Of a stretch of 64,000 bases of DNA, positions 53,070 through 62,190 are shown in pieces. The notes under the pieces are model-generated. The model was not told the origin of the DNA and did not search any database. It was given only the letters and a program-made list of their open reading frames with translations. Numbering within the stretch: position 1 is the first letter of the stretch; each line of letters opens with the position of its first letter. Source of the DNA: Paenibacillus algicola (GTDB lineage: Bacteria > Bacillota > Bacilli > Paenibacillales > Paenibacillaceae); assembly GCF_005577435.1 (NCBI RefSeq), contig NZ_CP040396.1:3476501-3540500 (forward strand), read 5' to 3'. The translations under genes and the position numbers were made by a program.

Positions 53070-54253
53070 GGCCGAAATGTCCTCCTCTTCTGAATTTCCT
53101 CGGCGAACACGTCAGTCACTGCTGACGCCACCCTGCTCCAGGTATAGCGCTCCAAAACTTTAGCGCGGCAGGCTTCTCTAGAGGGAAGCAGCGCCGGGTG
53201 ATCCAGGACGTCGATAATTTTGCGGCTGATGGATTCCGCCGTGCCGTCTGTGAACAGCAGTTCCTTCTCCACATCCTCCAGAATCTCCCGCGTTCCACCG
53301 TAAGGCGTTCCCAGAACCGGCGTTCCACAGGCCAGGGATTCAACCGTAATCAGTCCGAAGCCCTCCAGCGTCTGTGTCGGTACAATGCTGATATCTGCAG
53401 CCTGGTAACAACGGACCAGCTCCTCATTCGAGATGCGACCTAGCAGCTTCACTTGCGCAGAGAGATCAAGCTCGTGAATCATATTTTCCAGCTCTGTACG
53501 CAGCGGTCCGTCACCCCCAATCCACAGGACGGCATCCGGATGGTGCTGGATCACCTCCCTCATGGCGTAGATCAGGCGGTCGATTCCCATCCGGCGAACC
53601 AGCCGGCGGATGCAGAACAGCACCGGCTGACCTGCAGCAAAGCCCAGCTCCGCGCGCAGTTTCTCCCGATCCGAAGATGGCTGAAACAGCATATGGTCTA
53701 CCGCGCCGGGGATGATATGAATCTTGGACTTGTTTATGCCGTACGTGTGAACCAGCACATCCCGAAAATACTGGCTCAGTACAATAAAGCTGTCGGAGCG
53801 GCGGTATGTAAGCTGCTCTACCTGTTTTTTCAGCCAAAACCTGGCTTCGTTCATCAAACCCGTCTTCGCATTCTCCTCTACCTTCGACTCCATAGCCCAA
53901 GGGCCGTGGAAGTGCGTCACGATGGGAACGTGCAACGGAATCTGCTTTCGCGTCACCATCGTGGTATAGAAGGCGAAATGCGGATTGAATACATCCGGCT
54001 GAAAGCTTCGAACTGCCTGGACCGCATGCCGTTGCACCACTTTCATCCGATTCAAGAAATGATTGATCCGAATATCGGAAGCGGCATTGTCGATGCCGCG
54101 CTCCTGGGGCAGCCGGGCATCTCTCGGAGCAACCACTACGCCCATACCCCGATGGCCATACTCACTCATTGCCCTTGTATAATCGGCAAAATACCGGTTA
54201 AGCCCGCCATGCTGAATATCTATCCAGCCCATGCCGGTCGATAGTACATTCAT
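53066..54253 (-). CDS. Glycosyltransferase family 4 (third of five)
   Basis: 395-residue GT-B enzyme. N-terminus MNVLSTGMGWIDIQHGGLNRYF is the glycine-rich acceptor-loop form; the donor half has FCIRRLVRRMGIDRLIYAM and E-x7-E in TQTLEGFGLITVESLACG, followed by GTPVLGTPYGGTREIL. Its stop overlaps the next gene by four bases and 25 bases separate it from the gene before. GC content is still that of the core genome here; upstream from 54.3 kb the sequence becomes AT-richer. Donor and acceptor unknown. Confidence 0.92.
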   Translation of the reverse strand: MNVLSTGMGWIDIQHGGLNRYFADYTRAMSEYGHRGMGVVVAPRDARLPQERGIDNAASDIRINHFLNRMKVVQRHAVQAVRSFQPDVFNPHFAFYTTMVTRKQIPLHVPIVTHFHGPWAMESKVEENAKTGLMNEARFWLKKQVEQLTYRRSDSFIVLSQYFRDVLVHTYGINKSKIHIIPGAVDHMLFQPSSDREKLRAELGFAAGQPVLFCIRRLVRRMGIDRLIYAMREVIQHHPDAVLWIGGDGPLRTELENMIHELDLSAQVKLLGRISNEELVRCYQAADISIVPTQTLEGFGLITVESLACGTPVLGTPYGGTREILEDVEKELLFTDGTAESISRKIIDVLDHPALLPSREACRAKVLERYTWSRVASAVTDVFAEEIQKRRTFRP

Positions 54254-54278
54254 CGCTCGCTCACTTCTTCCATTGGAT

Positions 54279-55340
54279 TTAGCTGATCAGTGTATTCTGG
54301 TAAATCTCAAGAGTGTCTCTAGCTACCCGCTCGACGCTGTAGTACTCCAGCCCCTGCGATGCTTTTGTCCGGTAAGCGTTTAGAACGTCAGGATATTTCA
54401 GCATAGCCATAATTCCTTTGGAAAGCTCCTCCGCCGATTGGGGAGGTACGAGCAATCCGTATTGTCCAAACTCTAGGGCCTCCGGCATACCGTCCACTTC
54501 GGTTGCAATAATAGCACAGCCAGCTTCACGGGCTTCGATCAGCACTAATGGAAAAGGATCTTTATGTGACGCTAATACGAAAATATCTGCAGCTTTCATA
54601 TAAGCTCGCGGATCGGATTGATATCCAAGAAAATGGATTCGTTCTCGGTAATGCGAAGTGTCTGCTTGAGCTTCAAATGCTTCCCTGTCCGGACCGTCTC
54701 CAACTAGATATAAATGAGCTTCTTCATACTCTTTTGCCACAACATTGAACGCCTCTATAAGCTCGGCAATCCCTTTTCTCACATACATGCCTGCCACTGT
54801 TACAATCGGAATCCCTTCGAGAACAACCTCGGTCGAGACCTCCGTGCGTGGACTACCTATGGTCCCGTTACGAACCACATGCAGTTTGTTGGCTACAATT
54901 CCTCTGCGCTGCATGGACTCCGCAACAGCTTGACTTACAGCAATCACCGAATCTCCCACCTTCATGATATTGGCGCTCTTTTGAAACTCATTGTGAACAT
55001 GGGTAATGATTTTGTATTTGTGAAAGCCTTTCAGCAGCCGGGAAAGCAAGGCACCGGTCATCATATGCGCATGAATAATGTCAGGCTGGAATGCCTTCAG
55101 CATTTTTCGGAAATGAAAAAAGGCCTGGAGCATCGGCACCGGCCTTCGAGTTTGATTCAGATTATAATGTGTGATTCCGTGTTTATGGAGCAGCTGAGTA
55201 TACCCCCCTCCCGCCGAGGCAACCGCTACATTGTGGCCGAGTCTGGCCTGCTCGCAGGCTAAGTCCACCATCACGTTGACAATGCCGTTCCCGCATTCTT
55301 TTACATGATTTGCGATATGCAAGATATGAATATGAATCAC
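54279..55340 (-). CDS. Glycosyltransferase family 4 (fourth of five)
   Basis: 353-residue GT-B enzyme with the N-terminus HILHIANHVKECGNGIVNVM, DIIHAHMMTGAL in the acceptor half, VAGMYVRKGIAELIEAF in the donor half, and E-x7-E-like ASHKDPFPLVLIEAREAG, where Asp replaces the first Glu. It lies eight bases after the flippase gene and starts at ATG 55340. The base composition is more AT-rich than in the three genes that follow, in common with the flippase and polymerase genes. Confidence 0.92.
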   Translation of the reverse strand: MIHIHILHIANHVKECGNGIVNVMVDLACEQARLGHNVAVASAGGGYTQLLHKHGITHYNLNQTRRPVPMLQAFFHFRKMLKAFQPDIIHAHMMTGALLSRLLKGFHKYKIITHVHNEFQKSANIMKVGDSVIAVSQAVAESMQRRGIVANKLHVVRNGTIGSPRTEVSTEVVLEGIPIVTVAGMYVRKGIAELIEAFNVVAKEYEEAHLYLVGDGPDREAFEAQADTSHYRERIHFLGYQSDPRAYMKAADIFVLASHKDPFPLVLIEAREAGCAIIATEVDGMPEALEFGQYGLLVPPQSAEELSKGIMAMLKYPDVLNAYRTKASQGLEYYSVERVARDTLEIYQNTLIS

Positions 55341-55348
55341 CTCGTTTT

Positions 55349-56698
55349 TTAATCATGTACCCGATAATTGCCTTTGTCTTTTCGGTAAGGCATTCGATAC
55401 ATTATCCATTTTAGATCCTCACCCGAGAGCACCCACTCTTTTAATCGGACTTTATGTTGAAGGGTATAGATAAGAAAAATTATAATGAATTCTACAAAAG
55501 ACGAAACTAACAACGAAATAGCCGCACCTCTAATTCCTAGTAGAGGGATTAGAGAATTAAGAAGAACAACATTTAGTCCGAGTGTCGTCAATCGAATTAT
55601 TGTGACTGCACCAGGTTTCCCCGTAGACATAAATCCCTGAGACAATATCCAAGAGACACTTGTAACAGCAGTTTGAAATATAAGAATTCTAAATACGGGA
55701 ACAGCTTCCCGAAATAAGCTTCCATACAAAATAATAAGCAGATAGGGAGCGACAATATAAACCATAAGACCTATCAGCAGGGTAACGATCACGCTTATGC
55801 GAAATACTTTAAACGTTAAGTGAATTGCATCCGCCGTCTTAAGTCCCGATGCTTTTGGAAACAGAACTGAGGTAACCGCATTTTGCAATGTATTCAATAT
55901 TTTGGCCAGATTCTGAGAAACGATGTATAAGCCAAGAGCACTTGGAGACAACAAGCCAACAACGAGAATCTGGTCAACATAACCTGAAAAGGTTCCTGCC
56001 ACATCAGTTCCATAGGACCTTATACCATAGTTCAACAGCTTTTTTCCCGATTGCTTCTTATTAAGCTGTTTTATCTTGTAATGGGATATAAGGCGGATGG
56101 TTGTCCATACCGCAATTGGAATTGCTGGGAACAAAAAAGCTATCGAAGTCGTAAACGGATTGACATGACCTGTAAAGACAAGCGTCAATAGAATGATCAG
56201 TGTGGCTAGCACTGGTGCATAGCGCATAAAGTTATATATCCGATACTCTTCCCTCGAATGCAATGCAGATGTATTAATCGTTCCGAGCATGGCCACAGGA
56301 GACATTACCAGTGCCCACACAGCAAATTCAATGACTGATGATGAATAATCCCTCATCCAAAAAGGAATTATTACCGCACCGACTCCCATTGCCAGCATGC
56401 CCAGCAGCAGACTCATATAAATTGCAGTAATATATAGAGATCCTTGATCCTCGTTCTTTTTCTTCATATAGTATACCAAAGCGGCCGGTATTCCCAATGT
56501 CAATGAATAAGCTAAAAATCTAGGCCACATGATCATAGCTACTTGTTCCCCACGGCCATCAGGACCCAAGAATCTTGCAATAATAATACCGGTGAATACA
56601 TTAAGTCCGAGAATAAAGACGTTGGAAGCAAAGTTTTGTATTATGTTTCCGATGCTCCCCCATTGTCTTTTTGCTCTTAGCATTTTAGTTGTCGCCAT
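55349..56698 (-). CDS. Polysaccharide flippase (Wzx-like)
   Basis: Moves undecaprenyl-linked repeat units from the inner to the outer face of the membrane. 449 residues, about twelve hydrophobic helices, of the MATE/PST type; it starts with a basic lead (RAKRQWGSIGNIIQN) and has FLGPDGRGEQVAMIMWPRF near 42-60, a common early motif of this group. Six bases separate it from the glycosyltransferase gene upstream. With the Wzy-like gene, the priming transferase and the Wzz-like gene it completes a Wzx/Wzy-dependent export route. Confidence 0.92.
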   Translation of the reverse strand: MATTKMLRAKRQWGSIGNIIQNFASNVFILGLNVFTGIIIARFLGPDGRGEQVAMIMWPRFLAYSLTLGIPAALVYYMKKKNEDQGSLYITAIYMSLLLGMLAMGVGAVIIPFWMRDYSSSVIEFAVWALVMSPVAMLGTINTSALHSREEYRIYNFMRYAPVLATLIILLTLVFTGHVNPFTTSIAFLFPAIPIAVWTTIRLISHYKIKQLNKKQSGKKLLNYGIRSYGTDVAGTFSGYVDQILVVGLLSPSALGLYIVSQNLAKILNTLQNAVTSVLFPKASGLKTADAIHLTFKVFRISVIVTLLIGLMVYIVAPYLLIILYGSLFREAVPVFRILIFQTAVTSVSWILSQGFMSTGKPGAVTIIRLTTLGLNVVLLNSLIPLLGIRGAAISLLVSSFVEFIIIFLIYTLQHKVRLKEWVLSGEDLKWIMYRMPYRKDKGNYRVHD

Positions 56699-56703
56699 GA
56701 AGT

Positions 56704-57858
56704 CTAAATCCTTTCAGGCTTGCTTACCAGTTTAGATGTCAATATTTGGTTAAACAATTGCATATACTTGAATGACATTTTATCCCATGAATGTTCCTCT
56801 GCATCTTCTCTCGCATGGGCAGCCATATTGGTTAGTTTTTCTTGATCTGAAGTCAGGTCTATTAATACTCGAACAAGAGCGGTAAAATCATCAGGATCAT
56901 TAATAATAACAGCTGATTGATTATTTAAAAGCTCTACCCCTCCGCAGCGATTACTCGTAACTATCGGAAGTCCGGATGCCATCGCCTCCAAAATAACAAG
57001 AGAGCAGGCCTCGTATCTGGACGGAAAAATAAAAAAATCTGATAAAGACATTATCTGCGCGACATCCTTTCGGTACCCCAGAAAATGAACGCGTTCGCTG
57101 ATCCCTAGTTGCTTTGCCATATTAGGATATAGGCTTTTGTCTGTATAACCCAGTACAAGCAATTCTAAATGCTTTACTTCAGCCACTGCCTTTAATACCG
57201 TATCCAGATTTTTTCGTTTGGATTTAAGGTCACCAACAAAGAGTGCATATGTCTTTCTATCGTCTAGTTGAAAATCAGCACGGTTTAAAGATCGAGGATA
57301 GAACTCACTTAAGTCTACTCCATTGGAAACCACTGCAATACGGTGATTGGGTATCTCTGCATCCTTTATCAACTCATGTTTGACCTGTTTTGAGACTGCA
57401 ATGACTTGTCGAGTTTTCTTAAGCGCATTCCTCTCTAGTCTCGAATTCAGTTTATTGTAAATATATTGATACAAGCTCTTCATGCTTTTTTGTTCATGAT
57501 AAGGATGATAAGGCGATTTTACCCATGCACTGTGAACGAAATGAATGCAATTAATATCAGAGCGGGCATACGTAATAAACCCGTTTACCACTAACAGTCC
57601 AATCGAATTTCTTCGAATCAGGATTAATAGAGACGAGAGGATTGCAAACCATTGATACTTCAGAAGCATTGTTGGAATTTTTCCTACTTTAATCTGAATC
57701 CACTGAACCTTCTGGTGGCCACTCAATTCCTCACAGAGTTCCGATGAAATGATAAGAATTTCATGGCCCCTTCTTATTGCTTCCAATATCACCTCATAGT
57801 TAACTCGTCCCTGACCGTCACCTTTCTTTACCTTATGTGTCACAAAACAAATTTTCAT
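56704..57858 (-). CDS. Glycosyltransferase family 4 (fifth of five)
   Basis: 384-residue GT-B enzyme beginning KICFVTHKVKKGDGQGRVNYE. The middle carries INCIHFVHSAWVKSPYHPYH, and the donor half has ALFVGDLKSKRKNLDTVL and E-x7-E in SRYEACSLVILEAMASG, then CGGVELL. The gene is AT-rich. ATG 57858 overlaps the SGNH hydrolase stop by four bases. The early GQGRVNYE motif is shared with several capsule mannosyl- or galactosyltransferases, but I cannot set the donor. Confidence 0.92.
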   Translation of the reverse strand: MKICFVTHKVKKGDGQGRVNYEVILEAIRRGHEILIISSELCEELSGHQKVQWIQIKVGKIPTMLLKYQWFAILSSLLILIRRNSIGLLVVNGFITYARSDINCIHFVHSAWVKSPYHPYHEQKSMKSLYQYIYNKLNSRLERNALKKTRQVIAVSKQVKHELIKDAEIPNHRIAVVSNGVDLSEFYPRSLNRADFQLDDRKTYALFVGDLKSKRKNLDTVLKAVAEVKHLELLVLGYTDKSLYPNMAKQLGISERVHFLGYRKDVAQIMSLSDFFIFPSRYEACSLVILEAMASGLPIVTSNRCGGVELLNNQSAVIINDPDDFTALVRVLIDLTSDQEKLTNMAAHAREDAEEHSWDKMSFKYMQLFNQILTSKLVSKPERI

Positions 57859-58643
57859 TGGGCTACCTCTTCTAGCAATTGAGTATAGTCAGGTAAAACA
57901 TTTTGATCATCAATTGTGTCCATCAGGGCTTCAGCAATCTTATCGTGACCCAACTCATTTGGATGGAATCGATCCATAAAGTAGTCATCCCACTTATGAA
58001 GCTTGACAGAAGAGTCACACATAAACAATCTGCCGCTGGATTTAAAGCTTTTATACACATCATGAATTGCTTCTCGATACAGCTTCATGGACTCAGGTGA
58101 GCCAGGAAAATACCTCTCCTCTATATCACCAGGTGTCAGAAGGATGATTTTAGTATCCGGACTATACTTGAGTATCGCTTGAACAAATTCCATCGTGTGA
58201 CGTTTAAAGTCCTCCACACCCATCCACTGCTTTCCGCCAAATATTCTAATTATTGAAACCTTTACCCTCCAACGGAGCCCTGATTCTAGTTTTTCTAGCC
58301 ATCTTCTAAGCCTTCGCGTCGAATAATAAGGTCTAGGATCCATCCATCCTGGCCTTCTCCATCGCCGAGGTAAATAACGCAAAAACTTTCTTTGTTCTCT
58401 TACAACCGCTTCAGTATTTCCATGTGCAAAGACAATCAATTCCGGCTTCAGTTCCAAAATCTTGCTTTCGTATTTCATCCTGGATTCATTAATCTGCATA
58501 GCGCTGGCACCAAAATTTAGTATTTCGATTTTCTGTGAACATTTGACACTCATTTTAAACTTCAAAAGATTTGCATAGGTTTTACCCGAACGTGCCACTC
58601 CCAATCCTTCAGTAATTGAACCGCCTAAAAATATGATCCGCAT
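57855..58643 (-). CDS. SGNH/GDSL-type hydrolase of the EPS cluster
   Basis: Probable esterase or acyl-modifying enzyme of the polysaccharide. 262 residues: block I IIFLGGSITEGLG (nucleophile Ser9), block II Gly in LNFGASAM, block III HGNTE near 75, and block V DRFHPNELG near 226 with the catalytic Asp/His. There is no signal peptide or membrane helix, so it should act in the cytoplasm, unusual for wall polysaccharide deacetylation. An insertion rich in Arg and Trp (about 88-128) is odd for the family. It lies two bases after the polymerase gene. Confidence 0.85.
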   Translation of the reverse strand: MRIIFLGGSITEGLGVARSGKTYANLLKFKMSVKCSQKIEILNFGASAMQINESRMKYESKILELKPELIVFAHGNTEAVVREQRKFLRYLPRRWRRPGWMDPRPYYSTRRLRRWLEKLESGLRWRVKVSIIRIFGGKQWMGVEDFKRHTMEFVQAILKYSPDTKIILLTPGDIEERYFPGSPESMKLYREAIHDVYKSFKSSGRLFMCDSSVKLHKWDDYFMDRFHPNELGHDKIAEALMDTIDDQNVLPDYTQLLEEVAQ

Positions 58644-58645
58644 AA

Positions 58646-60079
58646 CTAAACTTCCTCTCGAATTAATGAATTAGGTGCATACGCGAGTGAAATTATTAAG
58701 AGCAATATAAATCCACTTAATCCTCGTAACACATTACTTGCTAATAACAAGAACAAGATGGCACAAATAGCGGCAAAGGATAGAGATGCGTACATTTTCT
58801 CTGACTTGCTCAATTTGTATAGCGAAATCAGTATATATACAAAAATAGTAAAGATCGCTAAACCAAACACCAGACCAAACGTATAAAATAAATTAAGATA
58901 TCCATTATCAAATACGACCATAACATCTTCACTCTGTGTCAGCTTCGCCCCCAAACCCGAGCTGCCCAATCCCATACCCAGCGGGTTTGATAAAATGCTG
59001 GAAAAAATATGTGATGCAAATGTCAGCCGCTCCTTAAATGAGTGATCCTCTTCTAGGGCGCTAAATGTATCAATTCTTGATATCACTTGACTCGATCCTG
59101 GAAGTACTGGAAAAATAAACTGATAGGCCAGAACCAATACTATTCCAATAAACAACAGCTGAATCTTACTCTTCAATTGAGACTGGAAAAAGTACGCTAA
59201 AATCATTAGGACACATGCAATCCAACCTACACGAACTAAGGTTAAAAGAAGAGCAAAGGCAACAGTCAGTATACCGAAGTAACCAAAGGCACGACACTTC
59301 TTATGAACAGTCATGATTGCCAACGCAAGTCCGAGAAACAACCCTGTCGGTCCAGGTGAATTTAACAGGGAAAATACTCGGAAGCGCTGGGGCTCCGCTG
59401 GTCCGATAGAATTCATTTCCGAACTGATCATCCAGAAATGATCCCATGGGGGAAGCAACATGTATTGATAAATACCGTATACTGCAATAACAACCGCCAC
59501 AATTGAAAAACTCCGGAGCCACCGGTCATGAACTTTACGACCAAAATTGGACACATGAACGTAAGCAACCACTAGGAACGGAACTACATAGTTTAGTAGA
59601 TCAAAAACGGAAGACAAACCGTATTTCAGGAATCCAATCCCAAATCCATATAGTAAAGCTGCCCCGACAATTTTAAGCATCAGGCCAATTCTACTATCCA
59701 TTCTTTTGATGTTTTGAATAACAGGTATGAGCATGATCAGACTGACTGTATAGGGAATAAGGGAAATAATTGAGGTCTCAGTATAAGAATGAAATGACCA
59801 GTCCAGAATCCGTCTCATTTCGGGGCTGATCGCCCATATTAGTAAAGCGTAAGACATAAAGGCCTGAGGCTTCTTAAAATGGATTTGAAAGGCGATAAGT
59901 AAACTTGTTAAAAGGATGGTTCCTTCCAGAAGCCTCATATGAAGCGATTCAATTGAGCCGGAAATTCCAATCAACAAACATAGGATAAACACGGCTGCCA
60001 CCAGTATTAGATTTCGAAGCACCTCTCTAATACTCGCCGAGGTACGGCTTAGTCCAAGGATTTTATCCATGTTTTCCAT
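58646..60079 (-). CDS. O-antigen-ligase/polymerase-like protein (Wzy)
   Basis: Joins repeat units into chains on the outer face of the membrane. 477 residues with about eleven or twelve hydrophobic helices and one larger external loop near 325-365 (DTFSALEEDHSFKERLTFA, then NPLGMGLGSSGLG), the arrangement of Wzy/WaaL proteins. Start ATG 60079. It is AT-rich like the flippase. Sequence conservation in this family is low, so the call rests on topology, the loop and its place between priming transferase and flippase genes. Confidence 0.88.
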   Translation of the reverse strand: MENMDKILGLSRTSASIREVLRNLILVAAVFILCLLIGISGSIESLHMRLLEGTILLTSLLIAFQIHFKKPQAFMSYALLIWAISPEMRRILDWSFHSYTETSIISLIPYTVSLIMLIPVIQNIKRMDSRIGLMLKIVGAALLYGFGIGFLKYGLSSVFDLLNYVVPFLVVAYVHVSNFGRKVHDRWLRSFSIVAVVIAVYGIYQYMLLPPWDHFWMISSEMNSIGPAEPQRFRVFSLLNSPGPTGLFLGLALAIMTVHKKCRAFGYFGILTVAFALLLTLVRVGWIACVLMILAYFFQSQLKSKIQLLFIGIVLVLAYQFIFPVLPGSSQVISRIDTFSALEEDHSFKERLTFASHIFSSILSNPLGMGLGSSGLGAKLTQSEDVMVVFDNGYLNLFYTFGLVFGLAIFTIFVYILISLYKLSKSEKMYASLSFAAICAILFLLLASNVLRGLSGFILLLIISLAYAPNSLIREEV

Positions 60080-60153
60080 CCATCCAATCTGCCTTTAAAA
60101 TATAGTAGTTCTTTTTTAGTACAGTTCACTTCTGTCTAGGGAAAATTTGCGAG

Positions 60154-60288
60154 CTAAGAATCACAAGTGGGGACGACTTGTTTACCGCAATAATAAACCA
60201 GGATAATAAACACTTGGTTTTTTAGGCAGTTTGCAAGCACCTCCACCCGCTGATACGTGGGAATTATAACGCTTATTGTCATCTTCAT
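60154..60288 (-). pseudogene. Remnant of a family 2 glycosyltransferase
   Basis: A 44-residue frame opens MKMTISVIIPTYQRVEVL and continues ANCLKNQ, the exact kind of start seen in GT2 enzymes, then turns into unrelated sequence and stops at TAG 60154. AAAGG stands before the start, 16 bases after the priming-transferase gene. The rest of the enzyme, normally another 250 or more residues including the Asp-x-Asp site, has been deleted. Nothing else is visible in 60080-60304. Confidence 0.7.
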
Positions 60289-60304
60289 CCTTTGAACAAC
60301 TCCA

Positions 60305-61024
60305 TCAATAAGCTGAATTCGGAAACACCATGACCTTGACCGTACGCAGGATCACCTTCAGGTCCAGCCAGAGTCCGCGTTTCTCGATGTAATTCAGGTC
60401 GAGGGCCAGCATTTCCTCGAAGCTCAGGCCGTTTCGTCCACTAACCTGCCACAGTCCAGTACATCCCGGTGTGACAGCCAGGCGCTGCTTGTCGTAGCTG
60501 CTATACTGTTCTACTTCTCGCGGCAGTGCCGGCCGCGGGCCGACGAGGGACATATCTCCCCGAACGACATTCCACAGCTGCGGCAGCTCGTCAATGCTCG
60601 TCTTGCGTATCCATTTGCCGATTGCTGTAATCCGGGGATCCTCTTTCATCTTGAACATGGCCCCGTTGATTTCATTCTGTGCAAGCAGCTGCTCCAGCTG
60701 CTCCTCCGCGTTGGAAACCATGGAACGAAATTTATACATGCGAAACAGCTTTTCGTTCTTCCCCACCCGGGTTTGGCAAAAAAAAACGGACCCCTTAGGA
60801 TCCTCCAGCTTGATTGCCAGGGCAATGACCAGTAAAAAAGGGGACAGCAGCAGCAGTCCCCCTAACGCCAGCAGCACATCGGTGCTGCGCTTCCATGCCA
60901 GATACAGGCGGCTTTGACGACCGCCGAGCTCTCTCCCCGTCCGTTGCTGCAGTGTATAACCGCCATAGCTCGTACTGCCATCCAGCACGATGTCTGCATC
61001 GTTATGCTGCGAATTCGGATACAT
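60305..61024 (-). CDS. Sugar-phosphate priming transferase (bacterial sugar transferase family)
   Basis: Starts repeat-unit synthesis by moving a hexose-1-phosphate to undecaprenyl phosphate. 239 residues: a polar N-terminus, one hydrophobic re-entrant helix (about 46-68, VLLALGGLLLLSPFLLVI), then the catalytic domain with VGKNEKLFRMYKFRSM, KTSIDELPQLWNVV followed by RGDMSLVGPRP, and VTPGCTGLWQVSGR. It lacks the long membrane domain of WbaP and so resembles the short PglC-like enzymes. Start ATG 61024; galU ends 16 bases upstream. Confidence 0.94.
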   Translation of the reverse strand: MYPNSQHNDADIVLDGSTSYGGYTLQQRTGRELGGRQSRLYLAWKRSTDVLLALGGLLLLSPFLLVIALAIKLEDPKGSVFFCQTRVGKNEKLFRMYKFRSMVSNAEEQLEQLLAQNEINGAMFKMKEDPRITAIGKWIRKTSIDELPQLWNVVRGDMSLVGPRPALPREVEQYSSYDKQRLAVTPGCTGLWQVSGRNGLSFEEMLALDLNYIEKRGLWLDLKVILRTVKVMVFPNSAY

Positions 61025-61040
61025 GATTCAGGTCACCTCG

Positions 61041-61931
61041 TTAATTCAGTATTTTTCCGGAGTGCTCCCGTTCCAAAATACTCTCCATGCCCTCCAGCAA
61101 CGGCTTGCGAAGCTCATCATTCTGCAGCGCAAAATCCAGTGTCGTCATAATAAAGCCCAGCTTCTCCCCGACATCATGGCGCGTGCCTTCGAAATCATAA
61201 GCGTATACGCCTTGGGCCTCGTTCAGCTTCTGAATCGCATCCGTCAGCTGGATTTCACCGCCCGCGCCCTCTTCCTGCCGCTCCAGATAATCGAAGATTT
61301 CTGGCGTCAGAATATATCTGCCCATAATGGCCAGCTGGGACGGCGCTTGTCCTGCCGGAGGCTTCTCCACGAAATACTCCACCTCATACAGCCGGTTCAT
61401 CTTCTTCGCCGGTGCAATAATGCCGTAGCGGTGTGTCTGATCCATCGGTACCGTCTGCACCCCGATCATGGATCGCTGCGTAGTTTCAAATTGCAGTGCC
61501 AGCTGGCGGATACAAGGCACTTGGGATTTAACAATATCGTCACCCAGGAGAACCGCAAACGGCTCGTTTCCAATAAAATTACGTGCACACCATACGGCAT
61601 GCCCTAGACCCTTGGCTTCCTTCTGTCTTATGTAATGAATATCTACGTTCGAGGAACGGCGAACCTCGTCCAGCAGCTCGAACTTGCCCTTGCTGAACAG
61701 ATTGTGCTCCAGCTCAAACGCGTGATCGAAATGGTCCTCAATGGACCTCTTTCCCTTGCCGGTGACAATAATAATGTCTTCAATGCCCGAAGCCACGGCC
61801 TCCTCAACAATGTACTGAATGGTTGGCTTATCGACGATCGGGAGCATTTCCTTCGGCATCGCCTTGGTTGCCGGCAGAAACCGGGTGCCGAGCCCTGCTG
61901 CGGGAATAATCGCTTTTGTGACCTTTTTCAT
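61041..61931 (-). CDS. galU: UTP-glucose-1-phosphate uridylyltransferase
   Basis: Makes UDP-glucose, used directly or oxidised by the operon's dehydrogenase. 296 residues: nucleotide loop [43 protein letters not shown] near 109, and DVGEKLGFI near 262. Starts at ATG 61931, preceded by a weak GGAGCGTG. It follows a long untranslated gap (61932-62190) after the BY-kinase gene, which may hold a regulatory RNA. Confidence 0.97.
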   Translation of the reverse strand: MKKVTKAIIPAAGLGTRFLPATKAMPKEMLPIVDKPTIQYIVEEAVASGIEDIIIVTGKGKRSIEDHFDHAFELEHNLFSKGKFELLDEVRRSSNVDIHYIRQKEAKGLGHAVWCARNFIGNEPFAVLLGDDIVKSQVPCIRQLALQFETTQRSMIGVQTVPMDQTHRYGIIAPAKKMNRLYEVEYFVEKPPAGQAPSQLAIMGRYILTPEIFDYLERQEEGAGGEIQLTDAIQKLNEAQGVYAYDFEGTRHDVGEKLGFIMTTLDFALQNDELRKPLLEGMESILEREHSGKILN

Positions 61932-61944
61932 CGTACCTTCACGC

Positions 61945-62185
61945 TCCTGTCCATATTTTGGTGGAATGAATACATCAGGACTCTTTTTGTTTTTACAGAG
62001 GACTTAGCTACACACTCTTCCCCCTGAAAAAAACATAGCTAAGCCTTCTGAACAGGGCATTCAACCCATCCTCACATCACACCCTTGACAATCATGTCTA
62101 AGGTCCGAAAACGAACCCACAGCGTGACCGAGTGCCTACAGTGATAAAGGTGCAGTAGACATTACCTATTCGCTGTAAATTCCTT
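61945..62185 (-). ncRNA. Candidate processive-antitermination leader (EAR/epsC-like) within the EPS operon
   Basis: A 259-base untranslated gap separates the BY-kinase and the third gene of an otherwise packed operon. In B. subtilis the EAR antitermination RNA of the eps operon lies between its second and third genes, which are the same functions in order. Read leftward the gap contains a stem TAGCTAAG/CTTAGCTA (62003-62010 with 62036-62043) with a T-rich loop, and several GC-rich short helices near 62090-62160. I do not remember the EAR consensus well enough to match it, so this rests on position. Confidence 0.35.
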
Positions 62186-62190
62186 ACTGC

